Below, piece after piece: positions 5,869-10,804 of a DNA stretch of 10,804 nucleotides. The stretch spans positions 1 through 10,804 of the forward strand of contig VBNZ01000180.1 in assembly GCA_005877675.1 (NCBI GenBank). Direction: 5' to 3'. The position numbers and the translations under genes were made by a program. The notes beneath the pieces were generated by a model that had not been told where the DNA came from, searched no databases, and saw nothing but the letters and a program-made list of their open reading frames with translations. The DNA is from Gammaproteobacteria bacterium (GTDB taxonomy: Bacteria; Pseudomonadota; Gammaproteobacteria; Xanthomonadales; Rhodanobacteraceae). Position 1 is the first letter of the stretch; every line of letters begins with the position of its first letter.

Positions 5869-6702
5869 TCAGCCGCTGCGTGCCAAAAGCTTCTGCAACA
5901 CGCGCGACACTGCGACGAACGCAAACGTGCCGGTCACATGCGTCGCCGCGCCGAGGCCACCGGCGCAGTCGAGTTTGAGCGCTTCCCCGGGTTTGACCGC
6001 GCGCGTCTTGCACACCGTCCCGTCGGCCTGCCAGCTCTGCACGAATTCGCGGTTGGTGTTTTCGCGCGAAAACACGGCCTGCACGCCGAAGTAGCGCTTG
6101 GGGTTGCGCGTCCAACCGTAGTCGTCGCGCAACTTTGCGCGCACGAGCGCGAGCAAGGCGTCGTGCTCGGTCTTGGACAGATCGCGCGCGGTGACGAGCG
6201 CAGGGTCGAGGCGTCCGCCCGCCGAACCCGACACGACGATCGGTATCTTGCGCCGCCTGCAGAACGCGATCATCTCGACCTTGACCTTGACCGCATCGCA
6301 AGCATCGAGCACCGCGTCGTAGGGTCGCGACTCTTCGCGACCTTCCGAGCGCAAGCGCAATTCCTCGCGACCGAGCAGATCGGACATATTGGCCGAGGTC
6401 AGGAATTGCGTGATCGCATGCACACGCAGCTCGGGATTGATCGCGCGCATGCGTCGCGCGACGACGTCGACCTTGGGATGGCCATATTCGCCATCGAGTG
6501 CGTGCAGCTGGCGATTGGTGTTGGAGACGCAGACATCGTCGGCATCGATGATCGTGAGTTCACCGACGCCCGAGCGCGCCAGCGCCTCTACCGCCCACGA
6601 GCCGACGCCGCCCACGCCGACCACGCACACGTGCGCGCGCGCGAGTCGCGCGGCGGCGCCCGCACCGTAAAGCCGGTCGATGCCTGCAAAGCGTTCTTTC
6701 AT
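5869..6702 (-). CDS. tcdA: tRNA threonylcarbamoyladenosine dehydratase (TcdA/CsdL)
   Basis: This 277-residue ThiF/E1-like enzyme uses ATP to convert t6A37 of ANN-decoding tRNAs into its cyclic form, ct6A. The E. coli protein has 268 residues. The adenylate-binding loop GVGGVGSW is at 29-36. The acidic D53-A-D-D56 and the NTNRQLHAL block (61-69), diagnostic for this branch, follow. The C-terminal DCAGGLGAATHVTGTFAFVAVSRVL is also typical. I chose the ATG at 6702 because MKERFAGIDRLYG is the family N-terminus. A perfect TATAAT lies exactly six bases upstream, so starts further upstream (the frame is open to 6825) would lie before the predicted transcript. No Shine-Dalgarno is present, so a leaderless mRNA is likely. 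One loop (residues ~110-127, GREELRLRSEGREESRPY) is charged and looks like an insertion. A tRNA-Asn gene, an ANN-decoding tRNA, lies 1.5 kb away, which is probably coincidence. Confidence 0.93.
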   Translation of the reverse strand: MKERFAGIDRLYGAGAAARLARAHVCVVGVGGVGSWAVEALARSGVGELTIIDADDVCVSNTNRQLHALDGEYGHPKVDVVARRMRAINPELRVHAITQFLTSANMSDLLGREELRLRSEGREESRPYDAVLDACDAVKVKVEMIAFCRRRKIPIVVSGSAGGRLDPALVTARDLSKTEHDALLALVRAKLRDDYGWTRNPKRYFGVQAVFSRENTNREFVQSWQADGTVCKTRAVKPGEALKLDCAGGLGAATHVTGTFAFVAVSRVLQKLLARSG

Positions 6703-6708
6703 GCGTGA

Positions 6709-6714
6709 ATTATA
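6709..6714 (-). promoter_or_regulatory. Consensus -10 box for leaderless tcdA mRNA
   Basis: A perfect TATAAT on the minus strand lies exactly six bases from the ATG at 6702. Transcription would start at or next to the A of ATG. No clear -35 box is seen at 17 bases (TCCTGG). Confidence 0.7.
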
Positions 6715-6756
6715 CCGGCCGCCCGCATGCACCAGGATCGTATCGGTACTCGATCG

Positions 6757-6806
6757 AGTTGCAGCAGCGCGGCATCTATGCGCGCAGCACGATGAATGCA
6801 ATTGCA
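6757..6806 (+). repeat. Partial upstream duplicate of the cytochrome gene
   Basis: Bases 6759-6800 match 6922-6963 inside the cytochrome gene at 34 of 42 positions, 163 bases apart. The in-frame reading is LQQRGIYARSTMNA against LQQRSAYARGAMNV. The copy lies in the gap between tcdA and the cytochrome gene, has no start or signal peptide of its own, and looks like a remnant of a local duplication. Confidence 0.75.
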
Positions 6807-6837
6807 GTGCACACCGCAGAAACACCGCCGCTTCGGA

Positions 6838-6843
6838 TAAAAT
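6838..6843 (+). promoter_or_regulatory. -10 box for leaderless cytochrome mRNA
   Basis: TAAAAT (5 of 6 matches to TATAAT) lies exactly six bases before the ATG at 6850. No ribosome binding site precedes the ATG. Confidence 0.6.
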
Positions 6844-6849
6844 TCATCG

Positions 6850-7207
6850 ATGCGCAATCTGATCCTGTTGTTGATAGGCCTGTTTCTCGGCGCGATGGGC
6901 GCCACTGTCGTGAGCAATACGTTGCAGCAGCGCAGCGCTTATGCGCGCGGCGCGATGAATGTGATGCAGCACCATTAATGCGAACCGCTCGGCCTTCGCG
7001 ATCGCGCAGCTGCGCGCGCTATCGGCCGAGATCGCGCCTTCGACGCACCCGGACTCGACCCCCGAGGCGCCATTTCGCGAATTCATGCAGCGCCTCGACA
7101 GCGAACTCGCCGCGGCAACGCCGCCGCCGGCAAAGTGCGCGGAACTGGCCCCACTGGTGCAGAAGATCGGCAAAGTGTGCGACGACTGCCATCAGCAATA
7201 CCGCTGA
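6850..7207 (+). pseudogene. Small c-type cytochrome, frameshifted
   Basis: The first frame reads MRNLILLLIGLFLGAMGATVVSNTLQQRSAYARGAMNVMQHH and stops at TAA 6976-6978. The N-terminus is a signal peptide or membrane anchor. Skipping one base there (the T at 6976) enters a frame reading NANRSAFAIAQLRALSAEI...KCAELAPLVQKIGKVCDDCHQQYR to TGA 7205-7207. CDDCH followed by xxYR is the C-terminal haem-attachment motif (CxxCH) of cytochrome c'-like helical-bundle proteins. The two halves together (about 118 residues) resemble a periplasmic, membrane-anchored cytochrome c. Neither half has the complete set: the first lacks haem ligands and the second lacks a signal peptide and start. This is a frameshift mutation, a sequencing error or, less likely, a +1 recoding site. 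A run of prolines (TPPPPAK) lies before the last helix. The -10 box six bases before ATG suggests a leaderless transcript. Confidence 0.75.
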
Positions 7208-7213
7208 CGAGCT

Positions 7214-7232
7214 GGTTCGCCCTGAGCTTGTC
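7214..7232. repeat. Fragment of a common dispersed repeat
   Basis: ggttcgccctgagcttgtc matches the core of a short intergenic repeat (usually ending tcgaaggg) seen widely in proteobacterial genomes. Only one arm is present here, between the cytochrome gene and the convergent pirin gene. Recognition is from memory of the motif. Confidence 0.45.
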
Positions 7233-7257
7233 AGATAGCCTTCGTTGATCGGTAAAG

Positions 7258-8145
7258 CTACTGCGCGGGCAGTGGAATAAATTCCGTCTCGCCAGGAATC
7301 TGCGCGAAGCGCTGTGCGATCCAGTCCTGCTTTGCCTGCTCGATGCGCGCACGCGAGCTCGAAACGAAATTCCAGTACAGGTGGCGCTCGCCGTCGAGCG
7401 GCGCGCCGCCGAAAAATACCGCACGTGCCGGCGCCGACGCCGCGATTTCGACTTCGCGACCGGCGGCGAGCACGGCCATGCGGCCGGCGGAGAGTGTTTC
7501 GCCATCAATGCTCAGATCCGCGTCGAGCGCATACACTGCGCGCTCGGCATATTCGGCCGGCAAGATGAAGCGGCCACCCGCAGAAAACTCCGCGGCGAGG
7601 TAGAACATCGGCGCGAACACCCGCACCGGCGCACGCAGCCCCAGCGCCTCGCCGACGACAAGACGCACGTGCACACCGTCGCGCTCGACTACCGGCAACG
7701 TCGACACCGGATGATGATGAAACTCCGGCGTGATTTCCTCGGCATCCCGTGGCAGCGCGACCCAGATCTGGATGCCGTGCACGGCATGCCCCGCCGCCCG
7801 CTCCGCATCGGGCGTGCGTTCGGAATGCACGATGCCGCGGCCTGCAGTCATCCAGTTCACGTCGCCGGGGCGGATGTCCTGCACGCTGCCGAGGCTGTCG
7901 CGATGGCGAATGGCGCCGTCGAACAGATAAGTCACGGTTGCGAGGCCGATATGCGGATGCGGACGCACATCGATGCCGCGCCCCGGCGCGAAACTTACCG
8001 GGCCCATATGATCGAAGAACACAAACGGGCCGACGTGGCGTGCCTGGATATGCGGCAGCATTCGGCGTACGTTGAAACCGTCACCCAGATCGTGCAGGCG
8101 GCCGTCGATCAAGTGTGCAATGGCGGAATTGGCTGCGTCGTTCAT
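7258..8145 (-). CDS. Pirin family protein 1
   Basis: This 295-residue bicupin of the pirin family is cytosolic and presumably binds iron. The N-terminal cupin has the metal ligands His63 and His65 in RPHPHIGLATVTYL, and His107 and Glu109 in WMTAGRGIVHSE, equivalent to the Fe ligands of human pirin. The C-terminal half (from about 170) is the second, metal-free cupin. Bacterial pirins have been reported as quercetinases (E. coli YhhW) or as regulators that bind metabolic enzymes, and the substrate here cannot be told. The ATG at 8145 gives the normal family N-terminus, with TAAACT six bases upstream and no ribosome binding site. It is divergent from a second pirin gene across 116 bases that hold an inverted repeat at 8165-8188. 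No clear terminator follows its TAG at 7258. Confidence 0.93.
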   Translation of the reverse strand: MNDAANSAIAHLIDGRLHDLGDGFNVRRMLPHIQARHVGPFVFFDHMGPVSFAPGRGIDVRPHPHIGLATVTYLFDGAIRHRDSLGSVQDIRPGDVNWMTAGRGIVHSERTPDAERAAGHAVHGIQIWVALPRDAEEITPEFHHHPVSTLPVVERDGVHVRLVVGEALGLRAPVRVFAPMFYLAAEFSAGGRFILPAEYAERAVYALDADLSIDGETLSAGRMAVLAAGREVEIAASAPARAVFFGGAPLDGERHLYWNFVSSSRARIEQAKQDWIAQRFAQIPGETEFIPLPAQ

Positions 8146-8151
8146 GCGTCA

Positions 8152-8157
8152 AGTTTA
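8152..8157 (-). promoter_or_regulatory. -10 box for leaderless pirin 1 mRNA
   Basis: TAAACT on the minus strand lies exactly six bases from the ATG at 8145. The inverted repeat at 8165-8188 covers the place where the -35 contact would be, so a protein bound there could block this promoter. Confidence 0.55.
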
Positions 8158-8164
8158 CGCTGGC

Positions 8165-8188
8165 GAGCGTTCCGCAGACAGAACGCTC
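8165..8188. promoter_or_regulatory. Operator-like inverted repeat between divergent pirin genes
   Basis: gagcgttc-N8-gaacgctc is a perfect 8-bp inverted repeat with its two arms about 16 bases apart centre to centre, suited to a dimeric regulator. It lies 20 bases from the pirin 1 start and upstream of the likely pirin 2 promoter, so one site could control both genes. The regulator is not in the window and I do not recognise the site. Confidence 0.6.
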
Positions 8189-8205
8189 AAGGCCGGCCCA
8201 ACGCA

Positions 8206-8234
8206 TTGGCAACGGCCGCCACGGTGCCCATATT
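8206..8234 (+). promoter_or_regulatory. Possible promoter of pirin 2
   Basis: TTGGCA (8206-8211, 5 of 6) and CATATT (8229-8234, 4 of 6) are 17 bases apart. Transcription would start near 8241, leaving a ~20-nt leader that includes the ribosome binding site at 8252-8256. Confidence 0.5.
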
Positions 8235-8261
8235 GTGGACCTTCCCTGATTGGAGGTTTGT

Positions 8262-9131
8262 ATGGCCAATGTCCATCCCGTTTCGAGCAGCAGCTATCGC
8301 GATGTCTTGCGCATCGTGCGCGGCATGCCGACCAGCGACGGCGCGGGCGTCAAGCTCACGCGCGTCATCGGCCAGCCGGCGCTCGACATGCTCGATCCGT
8401 TCCTGATGCTCGACGAGTTCCGCTCGGATGCGAGCAGCGATTACATCGCGGGCTTTCCGAGCCATCCGCACCGCGGCTTCGAGACCGTGACTTACATGCT
8501 CGCCGGACGCATGCGCCACGGCGACAACCAGGGCAATAGCGGCCTGCTCACCGCCGGCAGCGTGCAATGGATGACCGCGGGCCGTGGCATCGTGCATTCG
8601 GAGATGCCGGAGCAGGAAGCCGGTCTGATGCAGGGTTTCCAGCTATGGGTCAACCTGCCGGCGAAGGACAAGATGACCGCGCCGCGCTATCAGGACATTG
8701 CGCCCGAGCGCATTCCCGAGGTGCAGCTTGCCCCGGGTGTGAAGGTGCGGGTGCTCGTCGGCGAGCAAGGCGGCGTGCGCGGGCCGGTCGAGAACATCGC
8801 GACGGATCCGCTATATCTCGATTTGCATCTGGACGCGGGCGCAATGGCAGATATCGATGTACCGGCGTCGCACAACGCGTTCGCCTACGTCTACGAAGGC
8901 CAGGCGAAACTCGGTGATGGCGCATCGAGCGAATTGCTGCGCGGCGATCTTGGCGTGCTCACGCGCGGCGACAAGCTGCAGGTCAGCGCGATCGGTGGCG
9001 GCACAACGCGATTGATCCTGGTCGCGGGGCGTCCGCTCAACGAGCCGGTAGCGAAGTACGGCCCATTCGTGATGAATACGCAGCAGCAGATCATCGAGGC
9101 GGTAGAAGACTTTCGCGCCGGCCGGTTCTAA
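8262..9131 (+). CDS. Pirin family protein 2
   Basis: This 289-residue pirin is distinct from the divergent one. The ligands are His68 and His70 in FPSHPHRGFETVTYML, and His112 and Glu114 in WMTAGRGIVHSE. The block WMTAGRGIVHSE is identical in both pirins, while the rest differs widely, so this is an old paralogue pair and not a recent duplication. The ATG at 8262 is preceded by GGAGG (8252-8256) with a 5-base spacer; the in-frame TTG at 8250 is rejected because it would place that site inside the gene. The N-terminal VLRIVRGMPTSDGAGVKLTRVIG and the DPFLMLDEF block are typical of the larger bacterial pirin subgroup. The enzymatic role (quercetinase-like or redox/iron-sensing) is not decidable. 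Transcription may end at the hairpin at 9201-9238, shared with the convergent cspA-like gene. Confidence 0.93.
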   Translation: MANVHPVSSSSYRDVLRIVRGMPTSDGAGVKLTRVIGQPALDMLDPFLMLDEFRSDASSDYIAGFPSHPHRGFETVTYMLAGRMRHGDNQGNSGLLTAGSVQWMTAGRGIVHSEMPEQEAGLMQGFQLWVNLPAKDKMTAPRYQDIAPERIPEVQLAPGVKVRVLVGEQGGVRGPVENIATDPLYLDLHLDAGAMADIDVPASHNAFAYVYEGQAKLGDGASSELLRGDLGVLTRGDKLQVSAIGGGTTRLILVAGRPLNEPVAKYGPFVMNTQQQIIEAVEDFRAGRF

Positions 9132-9173
9132 GGTGCGGTGCGGGCTCGGTCCCGCGTGCTGCCTTGCGCAAGA

Positions 9174-9187
9174 TGTAAACGTTTACA
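9174..9187. promoter_or_regulatory. LacI-family operator-like palindrome
   Basis: TGTAAACGTTTACA is a perfect 14-bp palindrome with the central CG and the spacing typical of LacI/GalR/CcpA-type operators. It lies 42 bases after the pirin 2 stop and just before the shared terminator, in a convergent gap where an operator has no obvious promoter to control. Confidence 0.45.
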
Positions 9188-9194
9188 ATTCGGA

Positions 9195-9238
9195 AATAAA
9201 AAAACGCATCGGCGGCCCTGCGGCTACCGATGCGTTTT
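9195..9238. terminator. Terminator of the cold-shock gene, possibly also of pirin 2
   Basis: The 12-bp stem aaaacgcatcgg / ccgatgcgtttt (9201-9212 with 9227-9238) has a further GCC/GGC pairing inside the loop. On the minus strand seven T residues then attt follow, a strong intrinsic terminator for the cold-shock gene. On the plus strand only TTTT follows, so its use by pirin 2 is less certain. Confidence 0.9.
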
Positions 9239-9249
9239 CAAAGAGCGTC

Positions 9250-9459
9250 TTACGCCGGCGCGACTTCGTCGGCCTGCAGGCCCTTCTGGCCTTGCACGAC
9301 CTTAAAGCTCACCTTCTGACCTTCTTGCAGGGTGCGGAAACCGGTGCCCTGAATTGCACGGAAGTGCACAAACACGTCCGGGCCATTCTCGCGGCTGATG
9401 AAACCGAAACCCTTGCTGTCGTTGAACCACTTGACAGTACCAACCTCACGATCCGACAT
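9250..9459 (-). CDS. Cold-shock protein of the CspA family
   Basis: This 69-residue single-domain protein (OB fold) binds single-stranded RNA and DNA and melts mRNA structure, in the cold or constitutively. VGTVKWFNDSKGFGFIS (residues 6-22) contains the RNP1 motif KGFGFI, and DVFVHF (28-33) is RNP2. The length is normal for the family. The ATG at 9459 follows GGAG (9465-9468) with a 5-base spacer. The gene stands alone, with its own strong terminator at 9195-9238. Upstream lie about 160 bases of non-coding leader with overlapping hairpins (9557-9601), as known for regulated cspA genes. Whether this copy is cold-induced cannot be told from the protein, and several paralogues per genome are usual. 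Confidence 0.95.
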   Translation of the reverse strand: MSDREVGTVKWFNDSKGFGFISRENGPDVFVHFRAIQGTGFRTLQEGQKVSFKVVQGQKGLQADEVAPA

Positions 9460-9556
9460 AAAAACTCCACGTAAATCTAGACAAGTCCCGTCGCAACACG
9501 AGACGACTTACTGGGATGCAAGGAGACCTTCAAGTGGAACAAGAAGCGGATCGAAG

Positions 9557-9601
9557 GACCAGCGCAACGCGGGCTTTAGATTCGCTGGTCACTAATGACC
9601 A
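9557..9601 (-). promoter_or_regulatory. Overlapping alternative hairpins in the cold-shock gene leader
   Basis: Hairpin A pairs TGGTCA with TGACCA around a 4-base loop (9586-9601). Hairpin B pairs GACCAGCG with CGCTGGTC around 18 bases (9557-9564 with 9583-9590). Bases 9586-9590 are needed by both, so only one can form at a time. This is the layout expected for a two-state RNA switch. E. coli cspA mRNA is known to change fold with temperature; the parallel here is inference. Confidence 0.5.
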
Positions 9602-9624
9602 AGGGCCGTGCACACAGTGCTTTG

Positions 9625-9630
9625 ATAATA
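9625..9630 (-). promoter_or_regulatory. Possible -10 box of the cold-shock gene
   Basis: TATTAT on the minus strand (5 of 6 matches) would start transcription near 9618, giving a leader of about 159 nt, similar in length to that of E. coli cspA. The -35 box at 17 bases (TAGGCG) is poor, so this is tentative. Confidence 0.35.
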
Positions 9631-9788
9631 ACTCAATTTTTACAACACGCCTAGTGGTACAGGTTGGGTCGAAAAAGAGTGTTAAATCAACGGCTTTTAA
9701 CGCTTATCGCAGAACCAGCTCACGCAGTATGGCCTTGTACGGGGCGCTTTCGCGCACCGTCTGGTATGTCGATTCGTCTTAAGACCTC

Positions 9789-10295
9789 TCAGCGTGCGCC
9801 GAGAAAATCCATCTTGCCGATATCAACGCCATTGTGGCGCAGGATCGCGTAGACCATCGTCACATGGAAATACACATTCGGCAGCACGTAGTCGCGCAGG
9901 TAAGGAAGGCCTTTGAAGCGCTGCTCACCCGTGCGCATTTTGAGCACGATGTCGTGATCCTCGCTGCCCGCATACTTCGCGGCATCGAAGCTGTTGACGA
10001 ACGCGAGCGTCTTGGCGATGCGCGCCTTGAGTTCGGCGAGCGTAGTCTCAGTGTCGGGATACGAAGGCACTTCCGCGCCGGTCAGACGCGCAGCCGCGCC
10101 CTTGGCCATATCGCAGGCGATCTGCACCTGACGCGTCAGCGGGAACATGTCCGGCGCGAGTCGCGAATTGAGCAGCACGGCCGGCTCGAACTTCTTCTGC
10201 GTGGCGTAGGCTTCGGCCTTGTCGAGCAGCGCCGACATGGCGCCGAGCATGCGACTGCAAGTAGGAACCAGGGTTTCGTACATCGAGATCTGCAT
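9789..10295 (-). CDS. DUF1993 family protein
   Basis: This 168-residue cytosolic protein is probably a four-helix bundle related to DinB-type folds. The blocks KKFEPAVLLNSRLAPDMFPLTRQVQIACDMAKGAAARL (34-71), PDTETTLAEL and the end VYFHVTMVYAILRHNGVDIGKMDFLG match the DUF1993 family over its whole length. The function is unknown; the conserved His residues near the C-terminus could bind a metal, by analogy with DinB-like proteins. The ATG at 10295 is preceded by GGAG with 7 bases between, and starts the family N-terminus MQISMYETLVP. It lies 24 bases after the THX gene on the same strand, so the two are probably co-transcribed. No clear terminator follows. Confidence 0.9.
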   Translation of the reverse strand: MQISMYETLVPTCSRMLGAMSALLDKAEAYATQKKFEPAVLLNSRLAPDMFPLTRQVQIACDMAKGAAARLTGAEVPSYPDTETTLAELKARIAKTLAFVNSFDAAKYAGSEDHDIVLKMRTGEQRFKGLPYLRDYVLPNVYFHVTMVYAILRHNGVDIGKMDFLGAR

Positions 10296-10319
10296 GCGGC
10301 GCTCCGGGTCGTGAATGGA

Positions 10320-10499
10320 TCAGGCTTTCTTCGGCGCGGCCTTCTTCGCCGGCGCCACTTTCTTCACCGCAGGCTTGGCTGCAGCAGCGGTCTTCTTCAC
10401 CGCACCGGTGGCCTTCTTCACGGCCGTGTGCGGACGCGCGTTGCCGTAGCTGCGGATCGAAATCTTGCCCTTCTTGGTCTTGCGGTCGCCTCTGCCCAT
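10320..10499 (-). CDS. 30S ribosomal protein THX (bTHX-type) with basic tail
   Basis: This 59-residue, very basic protein begins MGRGDRKTKKGKISIRSYGNARPH. That matches the THX family (Thermus bTHX starts MGKGDRRTRRGKIWRG), which sits in the head of the 30S subunit and stabilises 16S rRNA. After residue 24 it continues with a low-complexity tail of Ala, Lys, Val and Pro (TAVKKATGAVKKTAAAAKPAVKK...). Such tails occur in some proteobacterial homologues and also resemble histone H1-like tails. The ATG at 10499 follows AGGAG with an 8-base gap. The gene leads a likely two-gene operon with the DUF1993 gene. A histone-like protein is the main alternative, but the N-terminal GxGDRKTxxGKI motif argues for THX. 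Confidence 0.88.
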   Translation of the reverse strand: MGRGDRKTKKGKISIRSYGNARPHTAVKKATGAVKKTAAAAKPAVKKVAPAKKAAPKKA

Positions 10500-10538
10500 C
10501 TTGGTAACTCCTGAAATTGGTATCTAATCGGGGCGCGC

Positions 10539-10547
10539 AGTTTAGCA
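10539..10547 (-). promoter_or_regulatory. Extended -10 promoter of the THX-DUF1993 operon
   Basis: TGCTAAACT on the minus strand has the TGn extension directly before TAAACT. It predicts a start near 10532 and a leader of about 32 nt containing the AGGAG site. No good -35 box is seen, which extended -10 promoters tolerate. Confidence 0.45.
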
Positions 10548-10643
10548 GTAGTGGCGTGGCGAAACGAGCGCGGCGGCGCGCAGCGTAACGTGAACTTGCC
10601 CTTAGCGAGGCTGTCTGGGTCGCACGAAACAGCCGCATTCGAC

Positions 10644-10652
10644 TGTTAAGAT
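10644..10652 (+). promoter_or_regulatory. Extended -10 box for leaderless patatin mRNA
   Basis: TGTTAAGAT combines a TGn extension with TAAGAT, which ends exactly six bases before the ATG at 10659. No Shine-Dalgarno is possible between them apart from the GGGG at 10654-10657, which is too close to the ATG. Confidence 0.6.
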
Positions 10653-10658
10653 CGGGGC

Positions 10659-10804
10659 ATGCCGAACTCACGCAATGGTTCGACAATCAGCCTCGCCCTG
10701 CAGGGCGGCGGCGCCCACGGTGCGTTTACCTGGGGTGTGCTGGATCGCCTGCTCGAGGAACCCTCGATCGGTTTCGACGGGATCAGCGCAACCTCGAGCG
10801 GCGC
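10659..10804 (+). CDS. Patatin-like phospholipase (N-terminal part)
   Basis: The visible 48 residues read MPNSRNGSTISLALQGGGAHGAFTWGVLDRLLEEPSIGF and run off the right edge. LALQGGGAHGAFTWGVLDRLLE is the oxyanion-hole motif (G-G-G-x-x-G) of patatin-like proteins. GISATSSG contains the nucleophile Ser in the ATSSG form of the G/A-x-S-x-G elbow. These are Ser-Asp dyad acyl hydrolases that act on phospholipids or other acyl esters, and some are virulence or storage-lipid enzymes. The catalytic Asp lies beyond the window. No signal peptide is visible, so a cytosolic location is likely. The gene is divergent from the THX operon and its mRNA appears to be leaderless. Confidence 0.9.
   Translation, partial: MPNSRNGSTISLALQGGGAHGAFTWGVLDRLLEEPSIGFDGISATSSG

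Larger units (their letters stand above)
9460..9788 (-). other. Long leader of the cold-shock gene and gap to DUF1993 gene
   Basis: These 329 bases have no convincing gene. The part to about 9618 is read as the 5' leader of the cold-shock gene. The rest is AT-richer around 9620-9700. A short minus-strand frame ending at TAA 9704-9706 reads ESTYQTVRESAPYKAILRELVLR without a start codon, and may be a gene relic or chance. gtcttaagac (9776-9785) is a palindrome just after the DUF1993 gene, without a T-run. Confidence 0.55.

Noticed and set aside
5869..6825. Longer tcdA starting at 6825
   Set aside because: The extra N-terminal residues have no family match, and the TATAAT six bases before the ATG at 6702 would put them upstream of the transcript.
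6705..7238. 177-residue plus-strand frame over the cytochrome region
   Set aside because: It becomes almost pure Arg/Ser/Thr/Ala after residue ~55 and runs out of frame with both cytochrome halves; only its early part reflects the duplicated segment.
7381..8406. 341-residue plus-strand frame opposite pirin 1
   Set aside because: It is an antisense shadow of pirin 1 that runs into pirin 2 in the wrong frame.
9516..9782. 88-residue plus-strand frame opposite the cold-shock leader
   Set aside because: It has no ribosome binding site or motif, and the region reads better as the leader of the minus-strand gene.
10048..10686. 212-residue minus-strand frame over DUF1993 and THX genes
   Set aside because: It is out of frame with both recognisable proteins and crosses their promoter.

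Overview
The window looks like chromosomal DNA of a GC-rich proteobacterium (coding lines I counted are in the low-to-mid 60s % GC). The gene set is exonuclease I (SbcB), TcdA, malate synthase A, PrpD, a CspA-type cold-shock protein, a THX-type ribosomal protein and DUF1993. Together with dispersed repeats of the type ATTCCCGC...GCGGGAAT, this fits a gamma- or betaproteobacterium. A Xanthomonadales/Lysobacterales relative is my best guess, but the sequence alone does not settle it.

Layout. 1-267: 3' end of prpD (2-methylcitrate dehydratase). 268-799: non-coding block with two copies of a ~110 bp palindromic repeat element, a 13-bp tandem repeat and what looks like a copied tail of prpD. 800-2398: aceB (malate synthase A), closed by a very symmetrical bidirectional terminator. 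2525-2601 (-): tRNA-Arg(ACG) with a clear sigma70-type promoter. 2755-4236: sbcB. 4281-4356: tRNA-Asn(GTT), whose -35 box overlaps the sbcB stop codon. 4400-5800: a lower-GC, decayed accessory patch next to that tRNA. It holds a frameshifted lipoprotein gene, an orphan gene with a HEPN-like R-x4-H motif, and the C-terminal stub of an IS3-type transposase. 5869-6702 (-): tcdA. 6703-7207: a small c-type cytochrome gene that appears frameshifted, with a partial duplicate of itself upstream. 7258-8145 (-) and 8262-9131 (+): two divergent pirin genes around a good inverted repeat. 9250-9459 (-): cold-shock protein gene with a ~160 nt leader that can fold in two exclusive ways. 9789-10295 (-) and 10320-10499 (-): DUF1993 protein and THX ribosomal protein, probably one operon. 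10659-end: start of a patatin-like phospholipase.

Functional themes. prpD and aceB both serve carbon salvage (methylcitrate cycle and glyoxylate shunt) and are neighbours in the same direction, though the repeat block separates them. The rest are housekeeping genes (DNA repair, tRNA modification, cold shock, ribosome, two tRNAs) with the small accessory patch downstream of tRNA-Asn.

Most interesting signals. (1) Five genes (sbcB, tcdA, the cytochrome gene, the first pirin, the patatin) have a TANNNT -10-like box exactly six bases before ATG and no Shine-Dalgarno, which predicts leaderless mRNAs. The remaining genes with visible starts have recognisable or plausible ribosome binding sites, except the HEPN-like gene, which may be translationally coupled. 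(2) The HEPN-like orphan overlaps the end of the broken lipoprotein gene beside tRNA-Asn. (3) The cspA leader has overlapping alternative hairpins. I see no CRISPR array, no intact mobile element and no complete known defence system.
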